A model generated the notes under the pieces. The model did not search any database. It was not told the origin of the DNA and was given only the letters and a program-made list of their open reading frames with translations. DNA of 64,000 nucleotides. Source: Leeuwenhoekiella sp. GTDB taxonomy: Bacteria > Bacteroidota > Bacteroidia > Flavobacteriales > Flavobacteriaceae. Below are positions 10,890-19,131 of the stretch, piece after piece. Location of the stretch: the NCBI GenBank assembly GCA_002708845.1, contig PAPI01000023.1, positions 1 through 64,000 of the forward strand, read 5' to 3'. Every line of letters begins with the position of its first letter. Position 1 is the stretch's first letter. Position numbers and translations under genes: made by a program.

Positions 10890-11843
10890 ATGAATAAAAA
10901 AATAAATTTTTCATTCAATCTTGCATTAGTCGCAAGTCTCCTATTCATTTTAGGAGCTTGTGGACCCAATAGCGATGATTATGACTATCCACAAGATTTA
11001 AAAGCAGAACTTACTGCTGCTTCTACATCACTGACAGTAAAACAAGGAGAAACTATTTCCATCCCCGTAACACTTGATTTTGCGTTAAGCGAGCCTGCAA
11101 ACTTTATGCTCGAAGTACGAAATGGAGAAGCTGGTGATAGAGATAAATCAATTGAAGAATTAGGATTTACAGCTGGAGAAGGCTTTATTCCTGGAGACTG
11201 GGGCTCAGACTACCCAGCATTTGAAGTTGTTATTCCTGCGTACACCACTCAATTTGATATTCAATTAACTGCCTTAGAGGATATTACCAGTATTGGCACT
11301 AAAACGTTAAATCTGAAACTCATTGAGGCTGGTTTGAGAACTGCTATTACTAAAAAAGGTGGTATTGATATGACATTAGACATTGTACCAGGCGATAACT
11401 TTATTGCTCAACTACAATGGAATGCTATCTATACCGATGCTGATGGAGATACCCATGAGTTTTGTTCTTGGGATATGGATTTAGAACTTTATGACGGTGC
11501 TGGTGCCTCGGTATTAGATGCAAGTTACAGTAGCTGTCCTGAACAACTTTCATATGCTCCAGGTGATGTTCCAAACGGAAATTATCTTATAGTACCTGAG
11601 TACTATAGTAACAATGGAGAGCCTTTACCTGTAGACTTTGATGCTGTACCCGCTTCAATCACATTTTCTAAACCTGGACTAGCTACAACTACTGTAGACT
11701 TATCACCTTTTTGGAATGACCTTGAGAATGGAGGTATTGCGGAAGGTAATGCAGACGGAGATGCTTATCAAATATTTGAATTAAGTGTCACCAATAATGT
11801 CTTTACAGTATCGCGCAACGGAAATGTCATTTTTGAGCAATAA
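10890..11843 (+). CDS. Surface lipoprotein, fourth gene of the SusCD operon
   Basis: A 317-residue lipoprotein with the lipidated cysteine at 24 (ILGAC). Residues about 35-160 look like a beta-sandwich (SLTVKQGETISIPVTLDFAL, later a stretch that ends a Calx-beta-type repeat), and a second beta-rich domain follows with an acidic DADGDTHEFCSWD segment and a cysteine pair. It is probably a SusE/F-like ligand-binding protein. It is the last gene of the operon, closed by the terminator at 11864-11892. Function unknown. Confidence 0.72.
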   Translation: MNKKINFSFNLALVASLLFILGACGPNSDDYDYPQDLKAELTAASTSLTVKQGETISIPVTLDFALSEPANFMLEVRNGEAGDRDKSIEELGFTAGEGFIPGDWGSDYPAFEVVIPAYTTQFDIQLTALEDITSIGTKTLNLKLIEAGLRTAITKKGGIDMTLDIVPGDNFIAQLQWNAIYTDADGDTHEFCSWDMDLELYDGAGASVLDASYSSCPEQLSYAPGDVPNGNYLIVPEYYSNNGEPLPVDFDAVPASITFSKPGLATTTVDLSPFWNDLENGGIAEGNADGDAYQIFELSVTNNVFTVSRNGNVIFEQ

Positions 11844-11863
11844 TAGCTACTAACTCTAGATAT

Positions 11864-11892
11864 AAAACCACCCCTAACCGGGTGGTTTTTTT
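11864..11892 (+). terminator. Terminator of the SusCD operon
   Basis: CCACCC (11868-11873) pairs with GGGTGG (11880-11885) around a 6-nt loop, extended by A:T pairs and followed by seven T. It lies 20 nt after the last lipoprotein gene and just ahead of the rlmB promoter. Confidence 0.85.
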
Positions 11893-11916
11893 ATTTCTAC
11901 ATCCCCAAAACAACAC

Positions 11917-11924
11917 TACCTTTG
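11917..11924 (+). promoter_or_regulatory. Promoter box of rlmB, 4 nt before ATG
   Basis: TACCTTTG, a full match to the Bacteroidota box TAnnTTTG, separated from the rlmB ATG by only CGCT. Transcription should begin at or next to the A of the start codon, so the mRNA is probably leaderless. Confidence 0.65.
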
Positions 11925-11928
11925 CGCT

Positions 11929-12663
11929 ATGTCAAAAAACACCCACATTTACGGAACCCGGGCGATTATTGAAGCCATCAATGCCGGAAAAGAGATCGGC
12001 AAGATTTATCTTCAAAAAGGCCTTAGCAATCCACTGTTTAAAGAGCTCGAGATACTTATTCGAGATCGTGGAATTTCAGTTTCTTACGTGCCTCAGGAAA
12101 AGCTTTACAAACTTTCAGATCAAAATCATCAGGGAGCAATCGCTACCATCTCCCCTATTCAGTTCGCAGATTTTGAAGCAACCGCAGAAGCTATTTTAAC
12201 TGCAGACAAACCGGCTCTATTTTTACTTTTAGATCAATTGACCGATGTACGAAACTTTGGAGCAATAATACGCACAGCTGTATGCACAGGCGTTGATGCC
12301 ATAATAGTGCCTAAGTCAGGAGGAGCACCTGTTACTGAAGATACCGTTAAAACTTCAGCTGGAGCAATTTTTAATATACCTATTTGCAAAGTTGATCATA
12401 TTAAAGACGCCTTATTTTATTTACAGGGTTCAGGAGTACAGGTGGTAGCAGCAACTGAAAAAACTGAAGATTCTATTTATGATCTTGATTACACAAAACC
12501 TACCGCGCTAGTTATGGGAAGTGAAGGTAAAGGCGTGACTGCCGGGGTTCTGAAACTAGTTGATCATAAGGCAAAACTACCTATGACTGGAAGCATAAGT
12601 TCACTTAATGTTTCTGTTGCGTGTGGAGCATTTTTATATGAAGTAGTTCGGCAGCGTCGCTAA
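11929..12663 (+). CDS. rlmB: 23S rRNA (guanosine-2'-O)-methyltransferase RlmB / TrmH family
   Basis: A 244-residue SPOUT methyltransferase that 2'-O-methylates G2251 of 23S rRNA (E. coli numbering). The N-terminal substrate-binding part begins THIYGTRAIIEAINAGKEI, typical of RlmB. The knotted SAM-binding motifs are NFGAIIRTAVCTGVDA, VMGSEGKGV and the C-terminal SISSLNVSVACGAFLYE. It is monocistronic, and its stop overlaps that of the convergent rhomboid gene by 4 nt. Confidence 0.92.
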   Translation: MSKNTHIYGTRAIIEAINAGKEIGKIYLQKGLSNPLFKELEILIRDRGISVSYVPQEKLYKLSDQNHQGAIATISPIQFADFEATAEAILTADKPALFLLLDQLTDVRNFGAIIRTAVCTGVDAIIVPKSGGAPVTEDTVKTSAGAIFNIPICKVDHIKDALFYLQGSGVQVVAATEKTEDSIYDLDYTKPTALVMGSEGKGVTAGVLKLVDHKAKLPMTGSISSLNVSVACGAFLYEVVRQRR

Positions 12664-13370
12664 AGTAAACTTTCATCCTCATCGTCATCCGTATCAGGAA
12701 TGGGATCAATGAAATTACCTTCTGCATCAAATTGACGAAGAAAGGGATCTTCCTCAGCTTTGTAGTCTTCAGCCTCCCAGGCATACTTTGTGGGTTTTGC
12801 GATTTTTGATCGAATAGCAAAAGCTAAAACAGTTCCGGTTATAAAGCCGCTCAAATGGCCTTCCCAGCTCATTATCTCCTGTAAAGGCAAGGTTCCCCAA
12901 ATTAGACTTCCGTAAAGAAAAACTACAATTAAGGAGAAAGCGGTTAGTCGAAAATTCTTTGACCAAATACCTTTAAAAAATAGGAAAGAAGCTAAGCCGT
13001 AAATCACACCACTAGCCCCAATGTGATAGGCCTCTCTTCCAATAATCCAGGTGCCTATTCCGGCTCCCAAAATAAGAATACCCAAAACCCTCCATGCTAC
13101 TCGCCGATAGAAATAAAACAAACCTCCCGTTAAAACCACTATCGGTACGGTATTATGCCATAAATGACTGAGTGAAGAATGTATAAACGGAGAGAATAAA
13201 ACGCCCCTTAAACCGCTAAAGGAATGCGGCAATACGCCGTAGGGGGTAAAATTATACCCAAACCGAAGTTCAAACCAAAATACCAGCCAGATCAATAAAC
13301 CAAAAGCAAGCGGTACCCACACCACTTCTGGTGTAAATACCAATGTACTTTTTGAGGTTCTTTGATTCAT
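12660..13370 (-). CDS. Rhomboid-family intramembrane serine protease
   Basis: A 236-residue membrane protein with about six hydrophobic helices. The catalytic serine is in GASGVIYG near residue 120 and the catalytic histidine in SWEGHLSG near residue 171; an HLWHN motif near residue 70 matches the conserved histidine/asparagine region of helix 2. These proteases cut transmembrane substrates within the inner membrane. The C-terminal about 40 residues are soluble and very acidic (DTDDDEDESLL). Physiological substrates are unknown. The gene is convergent with rlmB and overlaps its stop. Confidence 0.9.
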   Translation of the reverse strand: MNQRTSKSTLVFTPEVVWVPLAFGLLIWLVFWFELRFGYNFTPYGVLPHSFSGLRGVLFSPFIHSSLSHLWHNTVPIVVLTGGLFYFYRRVAWRVLGILILGAGIGTWIIGREAYHIGASGVIYGLASFLFFKGIWSKNFRLTAFSLIVVFLYGSLIWGTLPLQEIMSWEGHLSGFITGTVLAFAIRSKIAKPTKYAWEAEDYKAEEDPFLRQFDAEGNFIDPIPDTDDDEDESLL

Positions 13371-13515
13371 TTTAGTTGTTTTTCAGCTTCAGATTTATAC
13401 AAATATTCAGTTTTGTACCAGTTTACCATCCTATTGGTGCTATTAAAAGGTTTAGCAATACTTTAGCCAAAATCATAAAGTAAGCAATACTGTCAGTTTA
13501 TCCCGCATATTTAAA

Positions 13516-13523
13516 TAATTTTG
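13516..13523 (+). promoter_or_regulatory. Promoter box of rarA, 4 nt before ATG
   Basis: TAATTTTG, a full TAnnTTTG match, followed by AATT and then the rarA ATG. The same 4-nt spacing is found at rlmB, the glycosyltransferase at 30374 and gbsR, and points to a leaderless mRNA. Confidence 0.65.
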
Positions 13524-13527
13524 AATT

Positions 13528-14805
13528 ATGAATGCACCACTTGCAGAACGTTTACGTCCAAAGAATTTAGATGACTACCTGAGTCAGGAACACCTCGTTG
13601 GTAACAAAGGCTCGCTCACTTCTTCTATTAAGTCAGGAATCATCCCTTCTCTAATCCTTTGGGGTCCTCCTGGGGTGGGTAAAACTACCCTGGCTTCCAT
13701 AATCGCAGAAGAGTGTAAGCGCCCTTTTTATACGCTGAGTGCCATAAATAGCGGTGTTAAAGATGTACGTGAGGTCATAGAAAAGGCTAAACAAGCCGGT
13801 GGCCTTTTTACACAAAAGAATCCCATTCTTTTTATTGATGAAATTCATCGCTTTAGCAAATCTCAGCAAGATTCCCTATTAGCTGCGGTTGAAAAGGGAT
13901 GGGTTACTTTAATAGGTGCTACGACCGAAAATCCTTCTTTTGAAGTCATACCTGCATTGCTGTCTCGCTGTCAGGTTTATGTGCTCAATCCATTCTCAGC
14001 AGATGACCTGCGTGCTCTTTTAAAGCGTGCAATGACACAAGACCCGGTGTTAGCTCAAAAAAAAATAAAACTTAAGGAAACTGAAGCCTTGCTTCGTATA
14101 AGTGGTGGTGACGCTCGTAAGTTGCTTAATATCTTTGAACTGCTTGTAACTACCGAATCCTCAGAGGAAGTGGTTATAACGAATGAAATGGTTCAGCAGA
14201 AGGTTCAACAAAATACGGTGATGTATGACAAAACCGGAGAGCAACATTACGATATCATTTCCGCTTTTATCAAATCCATACGCGGAAGCGATCCCAATGC
14301 TGCCGTTTACTATTTGGCTCGAATGATTGAAGGAGGTGAAGATCTTAAATTTATTGCGCGCAGACTTATTATTCTGGCGTCAGAAGACATTGGCAACGCT
14401 AACCCCACCGCGCTTGTGATTGCCACTAACTCGTTTACCGCGGTAAACACAATTGGCTACCCCGAAGCGCGTATTATTTTAAGTCAATGTGTGACGTATC
14501 TCGCGACATCTCCCAAAAGTAATGCTTCTTATATGGCCATAAACAAGGCACAACAGCTGGTTAAACAAACCGGTGATTTACCTATTCCTCTCGCATTGCG
14601 TAATGCTCCCACAAAACTGATGAAAGAACTGGGTTATGGCGAGGAGTACAAATATTCTCACGACGGTGCCGGAAATTTTATCGCACAGGAATTTATGCCA
14701 AAAGACATCAGCAATCATAAATTATACGATCCCGGTGACAATGCTCGCGAAGAGGGAATACGTAAGTTTCTAAAAAACCGTTGGGGAAGTAAATACGATT
14801 ATTAG
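13528..14805 (+). CDS. rarA: Replication-associated recombination protein A (AAA+ ATPase)
   Basis: A 425-residue member of the RarA/MgsA/WRNIP1 family, clamp-loader-like ATPases that act at stalled replication forks. The family signature [20 protein letters not shown] is at the N-terminus, Walker [10 protein letters not shown] at about 46-54, Walker [11 protein letters not shown] at about 100-109 and sensor 1 [11 protein letters not shown] after that. The C-terminal tetramerisation region contains [20 protein letters not shown]. It is monocistronic and its start is fixed by the promoter box 4 nt upstream. Confidence 0.94.
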   Translation: MNAPLAERLRPKNLDDYLSQEHLVGNKGSLTSSIKSGIIPSLILWGPPGVGKTTLASIIAEECKRPFYTLSAINSGVKDVREVIEKAKQAGGLFTQKNPILFIDEIHRFSKSQQDSLLAAVEKGWVTLIGATTENPSFEVIPALLSRCQVYVLNPFSADDLRALLKRAMTQDPVLAQKKIKLKETEALLRISGGDARKLLNIFELLVTTESSEEVVITNEMVQQKVQQNTVMYDKTGEQHYDIISAFIKSIRGSDPNAAVYYLARMIEGGEDLKFIARRLIILASEDIGNANPTALVIATNSFTAVNTIGYPEARIILSQCVTYLATSPKSNASYMAINKAQQLVKQTGDLPIPLALRNAPTKLMKELGYGEEYKYSHDGAGNFIAQEFMPKDISNHKLYDPGDNAREEGIRKFLKNRWGSKYDY

Positions 14806-14830
14806 CGATTGCTTTTTCCTGATAATTAAA

Positions 14831-14868
14831 AAAAAAGACCCCACATTCAATGCTGAACAAAGGGTCTT
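14831..14868 (-). terminator. Terminator between rarA and the convergent secreted-protein gene
   Basis: AAGACCC (14835-14841) and GGGTCTT (14862-14868) form a 7-bp stem with a long loop. The run of A before it gives a T tract on the minus strand, so it mainly terminates the gene at 14893-15771. Confidence 0.65.
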
Positions 14869-14892
14869 AATATTAAAAAAGAATACTTTTTC

Positions 14893-15771
14893 TTATCGGG
14901 TAAATACCATTTTTACCAGGCCGGAAACGCCTTTGATCTCCCGTTCAACGGTAAATTCGCTACCATTGTAATAGCCAATACCTGTGAATTCTGAAGTGCT
15001 TACGAGATACGAACCATTTGAAGTTTTAGTAGCTGTTCCTATTTTAGTTTCCCCTTCATAAACATCAAAACCATTACTAACAGGTTGCAAGCTGTAACTA
15101 CCATCCTCGCTCACCAGATTGCTTTCTACATCTTGCTCAATCAGCCCTTCATTTTCATCAGGCTTCTGTTGAGGTGTATTTTGTTCAACCACCTCCAAAA
15201 CTTCTTTAACCTCAGTGTTACCATCTTTTGGCACAGCCGAAACTTTTACTGTTTTTGTTTCTGCTTTCTGTGGCATTGTTTTACGAGCTTCAGGAATTAG
15301 CGTTTCCGTTTCCTCTGAAACCTCAGCACGCTCAACGATCTCATCAGAATAGGTATAACCCAACTCTTCTAAACCCTCAAAAGCTCTTCTAAAAGCCTCC
15401 TGATGTCCTTCTTTAAATTCCTTGATTTTACTCTTACCCTCAGGGAGTTTAAAAACTTCCTGCCCTTTACAATTAACTAAAGTAATAGTTGCTTTCGTAG
15501 TTAAAAAACCACCTACATCTGCGCGTGTATAGAGCGTATTACATCCAGAAGCATTTAAATCAGCCGGCATTTCTTCATTTTCAAGATAGGCATCAAATCC
15601 CCATTTTATAAATAAAAAGCGGGTCAATGCATTAAGGTCGTATTCACCAGCCTCATCCTGAAAGTCAAATTTTTGAGGAACTACAATGTATTTATAATCT
15701 TTGAGGTCCTGGGCATTTAGACCGTTTATTCCAATTAGTACTAGTATTACGAGACTGAATATTCTTTTCAT
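14893..15771 (-). CDS. Secreted protein of unknown function
   Basis: A 292-residue protein with a clear signal peptide (1-20, cleaved near NGLNAQ). Residues about 22-130 form an alpha/beta domain beginning YKYIVVPQKFDFQDE with a conserved-looking FLFIKWGFDAYLE segment. A low-complexity linker rich in E, T and K follows (about 140-220), then a C-terminal beta-rich stretch of about 65 residues. I recognise no catalytic motif. Proteins of this layout occur in other flavobacteria, but I know of no function. It is monocistronic, with its own terminator. Confidence 0.75.
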   Translation of the reverse strand: MKRIFSLVILVLIGINGLNAQDLKDYKYIVVPQKFDFQDEAGEYDLNALTRFLFIKWGFDAYLENEEMPADLNASGCNTLYTRADVGGFLTTKATITLVNCKGQEVFKLPEGKSKIKEFKEGHQEAFRRAFEGLEELGYTYSDEIVERAEVSEETETLIPEARKTMPQKAETKTVKVSAVPKDGNTEVKEVLEVVEQNTPQQKPDENEGLIEQDVESNLVSEDGSYSLQPVSNGFDVYEGETKIGTATKTSNGSYLVSTSEFTGIGYYNGSEFTVEREIKGVSGLVKMVFTR

Positions 15772-15840
15772 TTGACTTATTTTAAATTGAGCTCTGAAAT
15801 TAGTTTGAGAAGATAAAAAACAAATTATATACTTTATATT

Positions 15841-16533
15841 TTATAAATAGATTTTAACAGCATCTATCCTGTTTACAACGCGCTCTCCGGGATTTAATTT
15901 TTCATTATGATAATTATAGAATATGGTTTGCATACCTATATTTTGAGCACCTACAATATCGGCCTCATACGTATCACCAACCATAACGCTTTCTTCAACC
16001 TTTGCTCCTGCAATTTTTAACGCATGATTAAAGATTTTGGGATCTGGCTTTTTAACCCCAACAGCTTCACTACTCGTTACCGTTTTAAAGTAATGATCAA
16101 TTTTAGAATTCTTCAGCTTTAAATGCTGAACTTCTTCAAACCCGTTGGTTATAATATGCAGATCGTAATCTCGCTCCAGTTCTTCAAGCAGCTGTAGCGC
16201 ACCTTCAAAAAGATGATTGTGTCTGGGCAAATAATCAACATAATCTACAGACAGCCTGTTTATCAGAAAATCGTCAATATATACCTGCAATGCATCAAAA
16301 CTCTTTTTAAGCCTGCCATAGCGCAACTGCTCTTTCGTCACACGAGCTTCTCTGTAGTATTTCCAGTATTCAAAATTAATGGGTTTGTAGACTTCTAAAA
16401 AGCGATTAACCGGTAAATCAATACGATTCTTCTCAAAAATTGCCTGAAAAGCCAGTTCAGAATTTCGATCAAAGTCCCACAGGGTATGGTCCAGATCAAA
16501 AAAAACGTGTTTTATTCCTTCAAGTTTATGCAT
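15841..16533 (-). CDS. yjjG: HAD-family noncanonical pyrimidine nucleotidase (YjjG type)
   Basis: A 230-residue haloacid dehalogenase-like phosphatase. HAD motif I is FFDLDHTLWDF (nucleophile and acid/base aspartates), motif II is IITNGFEE near residue 130, motif III lysine is in KKPDPKIF and motif IV is VGDTYEADIVGA. The TLWDFDRNS sequence is typical of YjjG, which dephosphorylates noncanonical and damaged pyrimidine nucleoside monophosphates. The start overlaps the end of the upstream deacetylase-like gene by 8 nt, so the two are co-translated. Confidence 0.85.
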   Translation of the reverse strand: MHKLEGIKHVFFDLDHTLWDFDRNSELAFQAIFEKNRIDLPVNRFLEVYKPINFEYWKYYREARVTKEQLRYGRLKKSFDALQVYIDDFLINRLSVDYVDYLPRHNHLFEGALQLLEELERDYDLHIITNGFEEVQHLKLKNSKIDHYFKTVTSSEAVGVKKPDPKIFNHALKIAGAKVEESVMVGDTYEADIVGAQNIGMQTIFYNYHNEKLNPGERVVNRIDAVKIYL

Positions 16534-17830
16534 TGACCAGTTCTCTAAAAAATTGTTTCCACTGCCCCTGGTCCTGTCCTTTACCGGTTACCGATTTATT
16601 GCTAAAACTAAAAACAAAGGTTCCGTTTACCTGCTCAACTTCCTTTTTAATATCAAAAAACACGTCCAGCCTCTGGTTTAATTCTTGTACATCAAGACTC
16701 TGGGCTTCAAAAGCATCTGGCTGAGTACAAATGGGATGAAGCTTTAAGGGTGTTATACTTTCATAATCCAGATCATAAAAGAAAAAGGGCGTGCACGTAC
16801 CGGCTCTAAATCCTAAGACATTGGGGTAGCCCATTGAGTAATCATTTTTTGCTTCAAGTTGTATCATCTCCCGATATTGAACCGGCAGACTTCCCATATT
16901 ACTTGAGCAACGCACCGCGTTAAGCGGCTTATTAATGATACTTTCCAAACGCTTTTTTTCAATCTTCATTTGCTTTTTTGACTCGAGGGCTTCTTTAGAA
17001 AACAGCAGACCTATCTCGCTGTAGTCACCTACCATTTTAATGAGTTCGCGAAAACTGCGTTTGTTAAACCGAATATTTTTAGTGTAGGTTGAATAGTCTC
17101 CCAGCTGAAAGAAAAATAGGAATTTGAATTTGGCGTTTTTCTGAACGTTTATAAGCCAGCTGAATGTATCGTAGGGATCTTTACGTAAGTGTAAACTCAC
17201 TTGAAACCGAAGCCAAACCTGCTGGAACCGAAGTCTGAACAGGTCACTAAATAAACCGCTCACCCAGCGCATAATCCCCATACTATTCATCTGATAAGCC
17301 TGCTCAACATCTACCAGCGCCTGAAATGAAAATTTGCGTTCCGGAAAATTATAATTGGGATAGTGTTCCTTAAGCACCTCTTTAAAATAGCCTGCCCAAA
17401 TATCAACCACCGGCTGATTCAAAAAATCCTGCTGATAGGCCAAACTTTCGGTGGCAGGGAAACGCCCCATATCATCCTTAACGTGTGGTAAAAATTCTTC
17501 ATACCTGCTGAGGAGAATAAATGAGGCTGCAAAAATATCAAAGGGAAGTATACTCTTAGGCCCTGTCACAAAAAAGCATTTTGTATCCCGCCAGGACTGT
17601 ACTTTGATTTCCATATCGGTAATACCCTGTTCAAATAACACTTCCTGGCTTTTAATAAAGAGCTCTTTCCCCAAAGGTTTATTTGTATAGGAAAGCTTAA
17701 GGCTGTCGTGCACAATAAACTCATCAACCGCGCTCGTGAATTTTACAGGTATACCTAAAATGTAGGTGCAAATATGCTTAAACGTATAACGCAGGCGTGG
17801 TGTAATCTTATGTGTGTATACTAAAAGCAT
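16526..17830 (-). CDS. Polysaccharide-deacetylase-like protein
   Basis: A 434-residue protein starting MLLVYTHKITPRLRYTFKHI, the beginning of a flavobacterial family usually annotated as polysaccharide deacetylase. The middle has conserved FDIFAASFILLSRYEEFLPH and the C-terminal half has DYSMGYPNVLGFRAGTC followed by PFFFYDL. The first acidic position (VDVEQAY) is present, but I do not see the two histidines of the NodB metal site; the likely places read EIGLLFS and SSNMGS. Catalysis is therefore doubtful. No signal peptide is visible, which suggests a cytoplasmic role. Forms an operon with the YjjG-like gene. Confidence 0.7.
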   Translation of the reverse strand: MLLVYTHKITPRLRYTFKHICTYILGIPVKFTSAVDEFIVHDSLKLSYTNKPLGKELFIKSQEVLFEQGITDMEIKVQSWRDTKCFFVTGPKSILPFDIFAASFILLSRYEEFLPHVKDDMGRFPATESLAYQQDFLNQPVVDIWAGYFKEVLKEHYPNYNFPERKFSFQALVDVEQAYQMNSMGIMRWVSGLFSDLFRLRFQQVWLRFQVSLHLRKDPYDTFSWLINVQKNAKFKFLFFFQLGDYSTYTKNIRFNKRSFRELIKMVGDYSEIGLLFSKEALESKKQMKIEKKRLESIINKPLNAVRCSSNMGSLPVQYREMIQLEAKNDYSMGYPNVLGFRAGTCTPFFFYDLDYESITPLKLHPICTQPDAFEAQSLDVQELNQRLDVFFDIKKEVEQVNGTFVFSFSNKSVTGKGQDQGQWKQFFRELVNA

Positions 17831-17880
17831 AATGTGGAATTACCGGCAAGTTCTTAATAATTATTTGAAATGGGAAGTAA

Positions 17881-18579
17881 TCATAGTAATCCCTCGTCGG
17901 CAAAGCTAAAGTAGGCTATTTCAGTAATGATTAAGTGATCGAGAACTTTAATATCAAGTGCCGCAGCCGCCGATTTGAGTTTTGAGGTAATGTCTTTATC
18001 GGCCTGACTGGGCTTAAGCGTTCCGCTCGGGTGATTATGTGCCAAAATAATTGACACAGCTCCCGTCTCAAGAGCTTTCTTTAAAACCAGCCGCACATCA
18101 ACCAGCGTACCGGTCATTCCTCCTTTGCTGAGTTGGTGTTTATTTAAAATAACATTAGAATTGTTAAGGTATAATATCCAGAACTCTTCGTGGCCCAATT
18201 CACCCAGAATGGGTCTGAGTACTTCATACACCGTATGGCTTCCGGTGATTTTTGAAGGTTCTTCTGCACCGCTTGCCCTTCTCCTGCGCCCCAGCTCCAT
18301 AGCTGCTGCAATGGTAACCGCTTTAGCCTCTCCTACCCCTTTAAATTCCATCAATTGTGCAATACTTAGCTTTCCCAGCTTATTGAGATCGTGATCAGCT
18401 GCTGCAAGAATACGCTGACTTAAACTTACTGCAGTTTCATTACGACTGCCCGAACCTATCAAAATAGCTATAAGTTCTGCATCAGTAAGCACATCTTTTC
18501 CTTTCTGTAACAATTTTTCACGCGGTCGGTCGTCAAGTGACCAGTTCTTAATTGTAAAATTTGATTTAGCCTCGCTCAT
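17881..18579 (-). CDS. radC: RadC family JAB-domain protein
   Basis: A 232-residue RadC protein. It has an N-terminal helix-hairpin-helix region (FKGVGEAKAVTI, about 75-90) and a C-terminal JAB/MPN metalloprotease-like domain with the metal motif HNHPSG followed by SQADKDIT (about 180-200). The biochemical role of RadC is unsettled; the old DNA-repair assignment in E. coli has been questioned. It is monocistronic and divergent from the DUF1569 gene. Confidence 0.92.
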   Translation of the reverse strand: MSEAKSNFTIKNWSLDDRPREKLLQKGKDVLTDAELIAILIGSGSRNETAVSLSQRILAAADHDLNKLGKLSIAQLMEFKGVGEAKAVTIAAAMELGRRRRASGAEEPSKITGSHTVYEVLRPILGELGHEEFWILYLNNSNVILNKHQLSKGGMTGTLVDVRLVLKKALETGAVSIILAHNHPSGTLKPSQADKDITSKLKSAAAALDIKVLDHLIITEIAYFSFADEGLL

Positions 18580-18685
18580 ACCACAACGCCCTAAAAGTTT
18601 TAAACTGAATCGCTTCCGCTTTGCGGAAAAACGAAGCTAAATTTAAATCATGTAACTTTAGTTCAATGATTTAAAATCAAATTTT

Positions 18686-19129
18686 ATGCAATCGCTATTT
18701 GATCAAAAAACCTTTCAGGAGATACAGCAACGCCTCGCCAATCTCAAACCGGAAACCACACCGTTGTGGGGTAAAATGAATGCGGGACAAATGCTGAAAC
18801 ATTGCCAAAGACCGCTTGAAATTGCAGTTTATGATAAAGACTTTGGTCTAAAATCAAATTTTCTCATACGTACATTTTTTAAGAAAAGCATGTATGATGA
18901 CCGCCCCTTTATGAAGAATATGCCCACACCCAAGGCTTTTAAAGTAACAGAGGCGGTTGACTTTAATCTTGAACACGATAACCTGCTCAAACTGATTGAA
19001 AAATTTTACGGGTTACGGGATAAACTAGACTGGAAGCCACATCCTGTTTTTGGTAAACTAAGCCAGGAACAATGGGGCAAAATACAATACAAGCATCTTG
19101 ATCATCACCTTAACCAATTCAAAGTCTGA
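18686..19129 (+). CDS. DUF1569 (DinB-like) protein
   Basis: A 147-residue cytoplasmic protein of the DUF1569 family, a branch of the DinB/YfiT four-helix fold. The conserved region LWGKMNAGQMLKHCQ near residue 35 carries one fold histidine, and a second His-rich part is at the end (KHLDHHLNQF). DinB-like proteins often bind a metal and may act as thiol-dependent transferases; no substrate is known here. A TAACTTTA box at 18653-18660 is the likely promoter. The 3' end is 2 nt from the convergent mpl stop. Confidence 0.8.
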   Translation: MQSLFDQKTFQEIQQRLANLKPETTPLWGKMNAGQMLKHCQRPLEIAVYDKDFGLKSNFLIRTFFKKSMYDDRPFMKNMPTPKAFKVTEAVDFNLEHDNLLKLIEKFYGLRDKLDWKPHPVFGKLSQEQWGKIQYKHLDHHLNQFKV

Positions 19130-19131
19130 AT

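Noticed and set aside
5371-11843. Polysaccharide utilisation locus
   Set aside because: No carbohydrate-active enzyme is present, so a glycan substrate cannot be claimed.
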